64,000 bases of DNA from Hemibagrus wyckioides (Eukaryota; Chordata; Actinopteri; Siluriformes; Bagridae), in assembly GCF_019097595.1 (NCBI RefSeq), contig NC_080710.1, positions 2,383,280 through 2,447,279 of the forward strand. The letters run 5' to 3'. The notes below the pieces were generated by a model. It was not told the origin of the DNA. It ran no database searches and worked only from the letters and a program-made list of their open reading frames with translations. Made by a program: the position numbers and the translations under genes. Shown piece by piece: positions 20,601 through 34,149 of the stretch (its first letter is position 1; every line of letters starts with the position of its first letter).

Positions 20601-23600
20601 GGTGTAGTGTGGGAGTGTACAGGTGTAGTGTGGGAGTGTACAGGTGTAGTGAGGGAGTGTACAGGTGTAGTGAGGGAGTGTAGAGGTGTAGTGAGGGAGT
20701 GTACAGGTGTAGTGAGGGAGTGTAGAGGTGTAGTGAGGGAGTGTACAGGTGTAGTGTGGGAGTGTACAGGTGTAGTGAGGGAGTGTACAGGTGTAGTGTG
20801 GGAGTGTACAGGTGTAGTGAGGGAGTGTACAGGTGTAGTGTGGGGAGTGTACAGGTGTAGTGTGGGGAGTGTACAGGTGTAGTGTGGGAGTGTGCAGGTG
20901 TAGTGAGGGAGTGTACAGGTGTAGTGTGGGAAGTGTACAGGTGTAGTGTGGGAGTGTACAGGTGTAGTGAGGGAGTGTACAGGTATAGTGTGGGAGTGTA
21001 CAGGTGTAGTGTGGGAGTGTGCAGGTGTAGTGTGGGAGTGTGCAGGTGTAGTGTGGGAGTGTGCAGGTGTAGTGTGGGAAGTGTGCAGGTGTAGTGAGGG
21101 AGTGTGCAGGTGTAGTGAGGGAGTGTGCAGGTGTAGTGTGGGAGTGTGCAGGTGTAGTGTGGGAAGTGTGCAGGTGTAGTGTGGGAGTGTGCAGGTGTAG
21201 TGAGGGAGTGTGCAGGTGTAGTGTGGGAAGTGTGCAGGTGTAGTGAGGGAGTGTACAGGTGTAGTGTGGGAAGTGTGCAGGTGTAGTGTGGGAGTGTGCA
21301 GGTGTAGTGAGGGAGTGTACAGGTGTAGTGTGGGAGTGTACAGGTGTAGTGTGGGAGTGTGCAGGTGTAGTGTGGGAGTGTGCAGGTGTAGTGTGGGAGT
21401 GTGCAGGTGTAGTGTGGGAGTGTACAGGTGTAGTGTGGGAGTGTGCAGGTGTAGTGTGGGAGTGTGCAGGTGTAGTGTGGGAGTGTGCAGGTGTAGTGTG
21501 GGAAGTGTGCAGGTGTAGTGAGGGAGTGTACAGGTGTAGTGTGGGAAGTGTGCAGGTGTAGTGTGGGAGTGTGCAGGTGTAGTGTGGGAGTGTGCAGGTG
21601 TAGTGTGGGAGTGTGCAGGTGTAGTGTGGGAAGTGTGCAGGTGTAGTGAGGGAGTGTACAGGTGTAGTGTGGGAAGTGTGCAGGTGTAGTGTGGGAGTGT
21701 GCAGGTGTAGTGTGGGAGTGTGCAGGTGTAGTGTGGGAGTGTGCAGGTGTAGTGTGGGAAGTGTGCAGGTGTAGTGAGGGAGTGTACAGGTGTAGTGTGG
21801 GAAGTGTGCAGGTGTAGTGTGGGAGTGTACAGGTGTAGTGTGGGAGTGTACAGGTGTAGTGTGGGAGTGTGCAGGTGTAATGAGGGAGTGTAGAGGTGTA
21901 GTGTGGGAGTGTACAGGTGTAGTGTGGGAGTGTACAGGTGTAGTGAGGGAGTGTACAGGTGTAGTGTGGGAGTGTACAGGTGTAGTGTGGGAGTGTACAG
22001 TTGTAGTGTGGGAGTGTACAGGTGTAGTGAGGGAGTGTACAGGTGTAGTGAGGGAGTGTACAGGTGTAGTGAGGGAGTGTAGAGGTGTAGTGAGGGAGTG
22101 TACAGGTGTAGTGTGGGAGTGTACAGGTGTAGTGAGGGAGTGTACAGGTGTAGTGTGGGAGTGTACAGGTGTAGTGAGGGAGTGTACAGGTGTAGTGTGG
22201 GGAGTGTACAGGTGTAGTGTGGGAAGTGTACAGGTGTAGTGTGGGAGTGTGCAGGTGTAGTGAGGGAGTGTACAGGTGTAGTGTGGGAAGTGTACAGGTG
22301 TAGTGTGGGAGTGTACAGGTGTAGTGAGGGAGTGTGCAGGTGTAGTGTGGGAGTGTGCAGGTGTAGTGTGGGAGTGTGCAGGTGTAGTGTGGGAGTGTGC
22401 AGGTGTAGTGTGGGAGTGTACAGGTGTAGTGAGGGAGTGTAGAGGTGTAGTGAGGGAGTGTAGAGGTGTAGTGTGGGAGTGTACAGGTGTAGTGTGGGAG
22501 TGTACAGGTGTAGTGAGGGAGTGTACAGGTGTAGTGTGGGAGTGTGCAGGTGTAGTGTGGGAGTGTACAGGTGTAGTGTGGGAGTGTGCAGGTGTAGTGT
22601 GGGAGTGTACAGGTGTAGTGAGGGAGTGTAGAGGTGTAGTGAGGGATTGTACAGGTGTAGTGTGGGAGTGTACAGGTGTAGTGTGGGAGTGTACAGGTGT
22701 AGTGTGGGAGTGTACAGGTGTAGTGTGGGAAGTGTACAGGTGTAGTGTGGGAGTGTACAGGTGTAGTGTGGGAGTGTACAGGTGTAGTGAGGGAGTGTAC
22801 AGGTGTAGTGTGGGAGTGTACAGGTGTAGTGTGGGAGTGTACAGGTGTAGTGAGGGAGTGTAGAGGTGTAGTGAGGGAGTGTAGAGGTGTAGTGTGGGAG
22901 TGTACAGGTGTAGTGAGGGAGTGTAGAGGTGTAGTGTGGGAGTGTACAGGTGTAGTGTGGGAGTGTACAGGTGTAGTGAGGGAGTGTACAGGTGTAGTGT
23001 GGGAGTGTACAGGTGTAGTGTGGGAGTGTACAGGTGTAGTGAGGGAGTGTACAGGTGTAGTGAGGGAGTGTAGAGGTGTAGTGAGGGAGTGTACAGGTGT
23101 AGTGAGGGAGTGTACAGGTGTAGTGAGGGAGTGTACAGGTGTAGTGTGGGAGTGTACAGGTGTAGTGAGGGAGTGTACAGGTGTAGTGTGGGAGTGTACA
23201 GGTGTAGTGAGGGAGTGTACAGGTGTAGTGTGGGGAGTGTACAGGTGTAGTGTGGGAAGTGTACAGGTGTAGTGTGGGAGTGTGCAGGTGTAGTGAGGGA
23301 GTGTACAGGTGTAGTGTGGGAAGTGTACAGGTGTAGTGTGGGAGTGTACAGGTGTAGTGAGGGAGTGTACAGGTATAGTGTGGGAGTGTACAGGTGTAGT
23401 GTGGGAGTGTGCAGGTGTAGTGTGGGAGTGTGCAGGTGTAGTGTGGGAGTGTGCAGGTGTAGTGTGGGAAGTGTGCAGGTGTAGTGAGGGAGTGTGCAGG
23501 TGTAGTGAGGGAGTGTGCAGGTGTAGTGTGGGAGTGTGCAGGTGTAGTGTGGGAAGTGTGCAGGTGTAGTGTGGGAGTGTGCAGGTGTAGTGAGGGAGTG

Positions 23601-26600
23601 TGCAGGTGTAGTGTGGGAAGTGTGCAGGTGTAGTGAGGGAGTGTACAGGTGTAGTGTGGGAAGTGTGCAGGTGTAGTGTGGGAGTGTGCAGGTGTAGTGA
23701 GGGAGTGTACAGGTGTAGTGTGGGAGTGTACAGGTGTAGTGTGGGAGTGTGCAGGTGTAGTGTGGGAGTGTGCAGGTGTAGTGTGGGAGTGTGCAGGTGT
23801 AGTGTGGGAGTGTACAGGTGTAGTGTGGGAGTGTGCAGGTGTAGTGTGGGAGTGTGCAGGTGTAGTGTGGGAGTGTGCAGGTGTAGTGTGGGAAGTGTGC
23901 AGGTGTAGTGAGGGAGTGTACAGGTGTAGTGTGGAAAGTGTGCAGGTGTAGTGTGGGAGTGTGCAGGTGTAGTGAGGGAGTGTACAGGTGTAGTGTGGGA
24001 AGTGTGCAGGTGTAGTGTGGGAGTGTACAGGTGTAGTGTGGGAGTGTACAGGTGTAGTGTGGGAGTGTGCAGGTGTAGTGTGGGAGTGTACAGGTGTAGT
24101 GAGGGAGTGTGCAGGTGTAGTGTGGGAGTGTACAGGTGTAGTGAGGGAGTGTACAGGTGTAGTGTGGGAGTGTGCAGGTGTAGTGTGGGAGTGTACAGGT
24201 GTAGTGTGGGAGTGTACAGGTGTAGTGTGGGAGTGTGCAGGTGTAGTGAGGGAGTGTACACGTGTAGTGTGGGAGTGTACAGGTGTAGTGAGGGAGTGTA
24301 CAGGTGTAGTGTGGGAGTGTGCAGGTGTAGTGTGGGAGTGTGCAGGTGTAGTGTGGGAGTGTCCAGGTGTAGTGTGGGAGTGTACAGGTGTAGTGAGGGA
24401 GTGTACAGGTGTAGTGTGGGAGTGTGCAGGTGTAGTGTGGGAGTGTACAGGTGTAGTGTGGGAGTGTACAGGTGTAGTGTGGGAGTGTGCAGGTGTAGTG
24501 AGGGAAGTGTACAGGTGTAGTGAGGGAGTGTGCAGGTGTAGTGTGGGAGTGTACAGGTGTAGTCTGGGAGTGTACAGGTGTAGTGAGGGAGTGTAGAGGT
24601 GTAGTCTGGGAGTGTACAGGTGTAGTGAGGGAGTGTAGAGGTGTAGTCTGGGAGTGTACAGGTGTAGTGAGGGAGTGTGGAGTGTAGAGGTGTAGTGTGG
24701 GAGTGTACAGGTGTAGTGTGGGAGTGTACAGGTGTAGTGTGGGAGTGTGCAGGTGTAGTGAGGGAGTGTAGAGGTGTAGTCTGGGAGTGTACAGGTGTAG
24801 TGAGGGAGTGTAGAGGTGTAGTGTGGGAGTGTACAGGTGTAGTGAGGGAGTGTACAGGTGTAGTGTGGGAGTGTACAGGTGTAGTGTGGGAGTGTACAGG
24901 TGTAGTGTGGGAGTGTGCAGGTGTAGTGTGGGAGTGTGCAGGTGTAGTGTGGGAAGTGTGCAGGTGTAGTGAGGGAGTGTACAGGTGTAGTGTGGGAGTG
25001 TACAGGTGTAGTGTGGGAAGTGTGCAGGTGTAGTGAGGGAGTGTACAGGTGTAGTGTGGGAGTGTACAGGTGTAGTGTGGGAGTGTACAGGTGTAGTGAG
25101 GGAGTGTACAGGTGTAGTGAGGGAGTGTACAGGTGTAGTGTGGGAGTGTACAGGTGTAGTGTGGGAGTGTACAGGTGTAGTGTGGGAGTGTACAGGTGTA
25201 GTGAGGGAGTGTAGAGGTGTAGTGTGGGAGTGTACAGGTGTAGTGAGGGAGTGTACAGGTGTAGTGTGGGAGTGTACAGGTGTAGTGTGGGAGTGTGCAG
25301 GTGTAGTGTGGGAGTGTACAGGTGTAGTGAGGGAGTGTAGAGGTGTAGTGAGGGAGTGTACAGGTGTAGTGTGGGAGTGTACAGGTGTAGTGTGGGAGTG
25401 TGCAGGTGTAGTGTGGGAGTGTGCAGGTGTAGTGTGGGAGTGTACAGGTGTAGTGTGGGAGTGTGCAGGTGTAGTGTGGGAAGTGTGCAGGTGTAGTGTG
25501 GAAGTGTGCAGGTGTAGTGTGGAAGTGTGCAGGTGTAGTGTGGAAGTGTGCAGGTGTAGTGTGGGAAGTGTGCAGGTGTAGTGTGGGAAGTGTGCAGATA
25601 TAGTGTGCAGGTGTAGTATGGAAGTGTGCAGATGTAGTGTGGAAGTGTGCAGGTGTAGTGTGGAAGTGTGCAGGTGTAGTGTGGGAAGTGTGCAGATATA
25701 GTGTGCAGGTGTAGTATGGAAGTGTGCAGATGTAGTGTGGAAGTGTGCAGGTGTAGTGTGGAATTGTGCAGGTGTAGTGTGGAAGTGTGCAGGTGTAGTG
25801 TGGGAAGTGTGCAGATGTAGTGTGGAAGTGTGCAGGTGTAGTGTGGAAGTGTGCAGGTGTAGTGTGGAAGTGTGCAGGTGTAGTGTGGAAGTGTGCAGGT
25901 GTAGTGTGGGAAGTGTGCAGATGTAGTGTGCAGGTGTAGTATGGAAGTGTGCAGATGTAGTGTGGAAGTGTGCAGGTGTAGTGTGGAAGTGTGCAGGTGT
26001 AGTGTGGAAGTGTGCAGGTGTAGTGTGGAAATGTGCAGGTGTAGTGTGGAAGTGTGCAGATGTAGTGTGCAGGTGTAGTATGGAAGTGTGCAGATGTAGT
26101 GTGCAGATGTAGTGTGCAGGTGTAGTATGGAAGTGTGCAGATATAGTGTGCAGATGTAGTGTGCAGATGTAGTGTGCAGATGTAGTGTGCAGGTGTAGTA
26201 TGGAAGTGTGCAGATATAGTGTGCAGATGTAGTGTGCAGGTGTATTGTGGGAAGTGTGCTGGAGGTTTATTTTGTGTTGTCAGGTGTGTAGTGAACTCCG
26301 ACCTGCTCAGCTGTTGAATTCTCGTCTTCCACAGGCTTTTCTTTGCTCTCCTCCTCTTCACCTTCGGGTTTAGCTTCAGCCTCGTCTGTTGAAGGACAGA
26401 ATAAAGGAGAGAAAAAATAAAGGAGAAGAGAATCTGTGGGTCAATATAATAGATTTGTGCACCATTATATTTAGTTTAATTACTTATTTGTTTTCTAATT
26501 CTAACTATTTTTAATGTTTTAAATCCTTTCTTTTTTTAAGTTTATTTTTATGCTTCAATTCATTTTTAAATCGATTTTTTTGTTCTTTCTGTTAATTCTT

Positions 26601-29600
26601 TATGTGGTAACACTATAGAGTTATAGTACAGTAATATGGGAGTGTAGTACAGTAATATGGGAGTGTAGTACAGTAGTATGTGAGTGTAGTACAGTAATAT
26701 GGGAGTGTAGTACAGTAGTATGGGAGTGTAGTACAGTAGTATGGGAGTGTAGTACAGTAATATGGGAGTGTAGTACAGTAGTATGGGAGTGTAGTACAGT
26801 AATATGGGAGTGTAGTACAGTAATATGGGAGTGTAGTACAGTAGTATGGGAGTGTAGTACAGTAATATGGGAGTGTAGTACAGTAGTATGGGAGTGTAGT
26901 ACAGTAATATGGGAGTGTAGTACAGTAATATGGGAGTGTAGTACAGTAGTATGGGAGTGTAGTACAGTAGAATGGGAGTGTAGTACAGTAGTAAGGGAGT
27001 GTAGTACAGTAGTATGGGAGTGTAGTACAGTAGTAAGGGAGTGTAGTACAGTAATATGGGAGTGTAGTACAGTAGTATGGGAGTGTAGTACAGTAGTAAA
27101 GGAGTGTAGCACAGTAGTATGGGAGTGTAGTACAGTAGAATGGGAGTGTAGTACAGTAGTAAGGGAGTGTAGTACAGTAGTATGGGAGTGTAGTACAGTA
27201 GTATGGGAGTGTAGTACAGTAATATGGGAGTGTAGTACAGTAGTATGGGAGTGTAGTACAGTAGAATGGGAGTGTAGTACAGTAGAATGGGAGTGTAGTA
27301 CAGTAGTAAGGGAGTGTAGTACAGTAGTATGGGAGTGTAGTACAGTAGTAAGGGAGTGTAGTACAGTAGTATGGGAGTGTAGTACAGTAATATGGGAGTG
27401 TAGTACAGTAGTATGGGAGTGTAGTACAGTAGTAAGGGAGTGTAGTACAGTAGTATGGGAGTGTAGTACAGTAGAATGGGAGTGTAGTACAGTAGTAAGG
27501 GAGTGTAGTACAGTAGTATGGGAGTGTAGTACAGTAGTAAGGGAGTGTAGTACAGTAATATGGGAGTGTAGTACAGTAGTATGGGAGTGTAGTACAGTAG
27601 TATGGGAGTGTAGTACAGTAGTAAGGGAGTGTAGTACAGTAGTATGGGAGTGTAGTAAGGGAGTGTAGTACAGTAGTATGGGAGTGTAGTAAGGGAGTGT
27701 AGTACAGTAGTAAGGGAGTGTAGTACAGTAGTATGGGAGTGTAGTACAGTAGTAAGGGAGTGTAGTACAGTAATATGGGAGTGTAGTACAGTAGTATGGG
27801 ATTGTAGTACAGTAGTAAGGGAGTGTAGCACAGTAGTATGGGAGTGTAGTACAGTAGTAAGGGAGTGTAGTACAGTAGTATGGGAGTGTAGTAAGGGAGT
27901 GTAGTACAGTAGTAAGGGAGTGTAGTACAGTAGTATGGGAGTGTAGTAAGGGAGTGTAGTACAGTAATATGGGAGTGTAGTACAGTAGTATGGGAGTGTA
28001 GTAAGGGAGTGTAGTACAGTAATATGGGAGTGTAGTACAGTAAGTACTACAGTACTAGTAAGGGAGTGTAGTACAGTAGTACAGTAGTACAGTAGTATGG
28101 GAGTGTAGTATGGGAGTGTAGTACAGTAGTATGGGAGTGTAGTACAGTAATATGGGAGTGTAGTACAGTAGTATGGAAGTGTAGTACAGTAGTAAGGGAG
28201 TGTAGTACAGTAGTATGGGAGTGTAGTACAGTAGTAAGGGAGTGTAGTACAGTAGTATGGGAGTGTAGTACAGTAGTAAGGGAGTGTAGTACAGTAGTAA
28301 GGGAGTGTAGTACAGTAGTATGGGAGTGTAGTACAGTAGTATGGGAGTGTAGTAAGGGAGTGTAGTACAGTAGTATGGGAGTGTAGTAAGGGAGTGTAGT
28401 ACAGTAGTAAGGGAGTGTAGTACAGTAGTATGGGAGTGTAGTATGGGAGTGTAGTACAGTAGTAAGGGAGTGTAGTACAGTAGTATGGGAGTGTAGTACA
28501 GTAGTAAGGGAGTGTAGTACAGTAGTATGGGAGTGTAGTACAGTAGTAAGGGAGTGTAGTACAGTAGTATGGGAGTGTAGTATGGGAGTGTAGTACAGTA
28601 GTAAGGGAGTGTAGTACAGTAGTATGGGAGTGTAGTACAGTAGTAAGGGAGTGTAGTAAGGGAGTGTAGTACAGTAGTATGGGAGTGTAGTAAGGGAGTG
28701 TAGTACAGTAGTAAGGGAGTGTAGTACAGTAGTATGGGAGTGTAGTAAGGGAGTGTAGTACAGTAGTATGGGAGTGTAGTACAGTAGTATGGGAGTGTAG
28801 TATGGGAGTGTAGTACAGTAGTATGGGAGTGTAGTACAGTAGTATGGGAGTGTAGTACAGTAGTAAGGGAGTGTAGTACAGTAGTATGGGAGTGTAGTAC
28901 AGTAGTATGGGAGTGTAGTCCAGTAGTAAGGGAGTGTAGTACAGTAGTAAGGGAGTGTAGTACAGTAGTATGGGAGTGTAGTCCAGTAGTATGGGAGTGT
29001 AGTACAGTAGTAAGGGAGTGTAGTACAGTAGTATGGGAGTGTAGTACAGTAGAATGGGAGTGTAGTACAGTAGTATGGGAGTGTAGTATGGGAGTGTAGT
29101 ACAGTAGTATGGGAGTGTAGTACAGTAGTAAGGGAGTGTAGTACAGTAGTATGGGAGTGTAGTACAGTAGTAAGGGAGTGTAGTACAGTAGTAAGGGAGT
29201 GTAGTACAGTAGTATGGGAGTGTAGTACAGTAGTATGGGAGCATATTGCTGATGTGTGTTGCTGTAGAATGAGTGTGTATTTCTCTACATTAATGTAGTT
29301 TAGAAGTGGCCTCTGTATCTGAAGCTGGAGTTTATTTTGTTCTCTTATTGTACTGTAAATGATCCTCTACACGTTAGATAGAATGACATCTTAGATCAAA
29401 GGCTTTCATTAGCACTAATGTAAATGTATACACGCTATATATATATATATGTATATATGTTCTTGTTTTGTGTTTAAACTGGAGAAACTGTGTTTCCATG
29501 GTCATTCCTGATGTTTATTTCTTTCTACATTGTAAAACAATGCTGAAGGCGGCCGAAATCCACAATAATGTCCTTTGAACAGTTGATATTGAGATATGTC

Positions 29601-32600
29601 TGCTACTGATGCTCTGTGAAGCCTTCATAACGCCTCTAATCTGAGGTGCTGTTAATTGGTGATTTCTGAGGCTGGTAACTCTAAATGAACTTCTCCTCTG
29701 CAGCAGAGGTAAGTTTTGGTCTTGCTTTCCTGGTTATTTCATAGTTTTGAAATCTCCAGTATTGTTCTAGAATGTAGAAAATAAGTCACTCAACAAAAAA
29801 CATTTGTGTCCAAACCTTTGACTGGTAGTGTATGTGGTTGATGACAATAAAAGCTTCTTGAATCTTGAATCTAGTGTAGCACCCTCTGGTGACCCTGTCC
29901 CTGAAATAGTGTAGCATCCTCTGGTGCCCCTGCAAGAGTGTAGCGCCGTCTGGTGACCATACCACCAGATGTTATTAATTTCCTGTTATTTATCCCGTGT
30001 GCTCTGCTTTAGAAGCTCGTTATCTCCATCTTTTAGGCCAGAAATCAATATCCACTTAATAATTTGTCAGTATGAATGAAAGTAAAGAATCATCCAGAAG
30101 CTGACTAAAGCTCAGAGGCTTAAAGGCTGATCAGTAATTTACAGAAATAACGTTTATTAACGCTTGGCTTTGGTATAAACGTCTCAAAACAAGAAAAGGA
30201 TTCTGAAAAGCGCAAATTAAACACTTTTTTCATTAAAGGAAATTAAAGCTTTTTTTTTATTTCTGAAACACTAAACTGCAGTGAATTTTTTTAATCCATT
30301 TTTTACTCCTGTTCCAGGTTCTGTTTTTTCTGTCTCCTAAAAGTAAAAATGTAAACTCCTTGGTCGTAAGGAAATTTATTTTACAACATTACCATTCTAT
30401 CTGTTTTTTTCCTTTTTTGTTCACCATACAAGTCCCTCTGAATGAGCCGTTACTATAGCAACCATAACTAGCGGTTAGTCTTGGAGCGAGCTCTGTTCTA
30501 TTTTATTTCGCTAATCTGTGCACATGATAGCTGATGAGGATTTGCTCATTTTAGCTAGCTAGCTGAGTAACGATGTAACTAGGAGCCTGTAACAGCCGAA
30601 GTCAGCAAAAATAAATAAAAATGCTAGCATACGTTAAGAAACCATGTTGTGATTCCAGTGCCACTTGATATTTGCTAATTGGTTAGCATTAGCTAATTTC
30701 CAGACTTTTCTGAGGTGTTTACTCAACGCTAGACATGATATTTATGGACTGTTTTAATAAGCTGTAAACCTCACGGGGATCTCTGGCGCTCTCCAGCATC
30801 CCAGTCTCCACTGTTCTGCAAATAAATAAAACCTACTTCCTGCTGGAAAAAAAAAAAAGACACCCCTATGGCTCTGTAAATACGAGCCTGACGAGACGTC
30901 CGCAGGGGAAACGGCATGACGCTTAAGCTGTGCTTCTCTTGTGTTGTGTTTTTTTAACACCATCAGTGCAGTAATGAAGCCACTGGGAATCAGATTCCAG
31001 CTCCGCTTAGAGACGCCAGCTTCTGATAATAAAACCAGACAGATAAGACGTACGAGTGTGGGAGATCTTTACAGGCTTAATATGTCACAGCTGAAGCCTT
31101 TCTCAGAAATGTCTGAAAAGGTGGAGATAAAACTTTCTGTAATGGCGTGAAGTTTTCTTTAATGTTTATGGAAGGAGTCTCCAGTGTCAGAATTTTTTTC
31201 CTCTTATCTCTTCTAGAGGCAATTAAAGAGCGTCAGGTGATGGAATCAGCTCTTTATAGCATCTATAACTAGTTTTTTGGATGTTTCACAACATTGAATG
31301 TAACTGTAAATGGATAAAAAGTACTCTAATAAAACATGGAGCTGTTATGTAGTGGTTGTTGCTTAATAATTCTTTTTAAATGCAGTGCCGCTATTTGGCT
31401 CGTCGTTAGTGTTAAATTAAAGACATGAATATCAAACACGTCTTCGCCACATACTGCTGCTGCTTTTCCGGAGCATTGATCAAGTTCTCGGCACGGCTTG
31501 GTCACGTTTCTCTCAACGTTCTTTCACAAACCCGCACTCGAAGACGCTCGACTGCTTTTAACATGCTTTCTGAATTCTGTCTGAGGAGATGGAGAGAAAA
31601 GGAAAATAAATAGGAAAAGGTTTGAAAGCATGACCTGAAAGTCATCATAAACAAGGTCAGAGTCAGCGATGGATGGAGGCTGTACACATAGAGAAATGAA
31701 TTCTTATGAATAGAGGGAAGCACTCGACGTGTATGGAGAAGCCTGACGCCTCTGAAACAGCCACAATGGAAACCCGGTCTTGACTCCATAAAAATGCTTT
31801 CTCCAAACTGATTAGCCGTTTTTAAACAGTTTCTATTCACGCCACCTCGTTCCTCGGAATGTTTCTGTACAGCGCTGGCCTTGGCTGAAGAAACAAAGCT
31901 TCAGTGAATAAAAGGCTTTTGTGAAATTATACAAAAGGATTAAAACCAGCTATTGGTCCAGCGTCTCCGTCTTTCAGAGGGTTTTTTTCCCCCTGAAATT
32001 TTTCTTAGGTTCCATTAATTTCATCAGCGGTTAATTATCACTAATTGACACAGCAGTGAGCTAAACATTGCGTCAGGTTTTGTGAAGACCAACAAGTCGT
32101 GGAAACTTTACCGATTAGTGTTGGATATCATTGGCATTAATATAGAGCTTATAGAGCATTATAGCTGTAAATGTAGATTGTATAGTCCATTATAGCCATA
32201 CATATAGAGCTTATAATGCATTATAGCTGTACATGTAGAGCTTATAGTGCATTAAAGCTGTAAATTTAGAGCATATAGTGCATTATAGCTGTACATGTAG
32301 AGCTTATAGTGCATTATAGCTGTACATATTGAGTTTATAAAGCGTTATAGCTGTACACCCTAGAGCTTATAGTGTGTTATTGCTGTACATGTAGAGCTTA
32401 TAGTGCATTATAACTGTACATGTAGAGCTTATAGTCCGTTATAGACGTACATGTAGAGCTTAGAGTTATAGTCATACATGTAGCTTTGTGTGTTATTGCT
32501 GAAAATGTAGTGCTTATAATGCGTTAAAGCTGTAAATATAGAGCACTTGGTGCATTATAGCTGTAAATTTAGAGCTTATAGTGCGTTACAGCTGTACATG

Positions 32601-34115
32601 TAGAGCATATAGTGTGTTATAGCTGTATAGAGCTTGTAAATATAGAGCTTATGGTGCTTTATAGCTGTACATTTAGAGCATATAGTGCATTATATCTGTA
32701 AACATAGAGCTTATAGTGCATTATAGCTGTACATGTAGAGCGTATTGTGCGTTACAGCTGTAAATGTAGAGCTTATGCTGCGTTATAGCTGTAAATGTAG
32801 AGTTTATAGTGCGTTATAGCTGTAAATGTAGAGCTTATGCTGCGTTATAGCTGTAAATGTAGAGCTTAGTGTGTTATAGCTGTAAAAGTAGAGCTTATAG
32901 TGCGTTATAGCTGTAAATGTAGAGCTTAGTGTGTTATAGCTGTAAAAGTAGAGCTTATAGTGCGTTATAGCTGTAAATGTAGAGCTTAGTGTGTTATAGC
33001 CATTATATGCTTTATAGATTTGTATAATAAGCTTTGTGGTGTAATGAGCAGTCCTTGCTGGAGCTAGCATGACTCGCTTCTCTCAACACCAGTCCAGCAC
33101 TTACAGCTTAACCCCGCTGGACTCAGCGTGGAGGTTTTGAGCAGGGCTGCTAATCCCCAAATGTACCAACAGCCACGGAACAAACAACCTTAGAACAAGA
33201 CTTCGCTAATAGTCTCCAGTGGAAATTTAAAAAACAAAACGGGGAACAGAATGTCTCCTCAGAATAAAAAAATAATTCCACACTTCCTCAGGATTTAGAT
33301 TGAGACCTGATACGCTGCCATTTGCAAGGCTAATATTGAACATTTTATGTGCAGAACTCCATCAGTGAAGACCCAAATGTGGATTAATGCTATAATTATT
33401 ACCCAAGCTGAAGCAGGGAACTGGAGAAACATAGGATCAGCTCATGGGTTCAGTTGATTTGTATAGAATTAAGAAATCTTAATTCATATGAATTTGTTGC
33501 ACAGGTTGGTGGTAAAACAGCTTGCTGCTTTTTCACTCTGTGTGAATGCAGTGTTCAGATCTTCAGATTTTCCTCAAGCAGCTTGGGATATTTCCTGTAA
33601 TGGGGTTTCAGCCGGTGGTGCTGGGCAGCACAGCCGTCCTTCTTTAGAGCTCACCATAAAGACTTGAAAAGACAGAGAAGCCTCTGTTATAGTGATCTCA
33701 GGCACCAGATGTACAAAACCTCTACCAATTTGTCATTCTGTCAGTTCTACCATCATATTAGCTCCTTTATTTTTTATCCACCTGTCATCTGATTAGAAAG
33801 TCTTTCCAGCTTCTGGGTCTGGTCTCTACAAAGAACGAACAAACTCTCAGACAAAAGAGATCTGTTCTGCTCAGAGTGGACACCAAGGCTCCGGCAGCCC
33901 ATTTCAACATTTTCACACCATTACGGAAAGATTGTTCAAGGAATATAATGAGTGTGTGAAAGCCATCACACACACACACAGACACACACACACACACACT
34001 CAACCCTGTCATCTTTCCTGCTCTTATCAGTGCGAGGCTGCTGCACCATGCAGCGTCTCCTCCTCATATCTTCCTCACCTCCTCCTTCCATCTCTAGTTC
34101 CCTCTTTGTCTTTCT

Positions 34116-34149
<34 letters not shown>

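Noticed and set aside
11803..26361. 4852-codon open frame on the - strand (and many shorter ones, both strands, 8.7-26 kb)
   Set aside because: It is a 21-bp tandem repeat read in phase; stop codons never arise because the unit is a multiple of three and lacks stops. Its N-terminal piece overlaps real dcdc2 exon 8 in the wrong frame.
26566..29244. 892-codon - strand frame of Y/T/L/P repeats
   Set aside because: Artefact of the array B 21-bp unit; no start context, splice sites or non-repeat domain.
30449..30462. X-box-like GTTACT-AT-AGCAAC in dcdc2 intron 7 (and a similar one at 57530-57543)
   Set aside because: The degenerate X-box pattern is expected by chance several times in 64 kb; unlike the promoter pair these have no supporting position.
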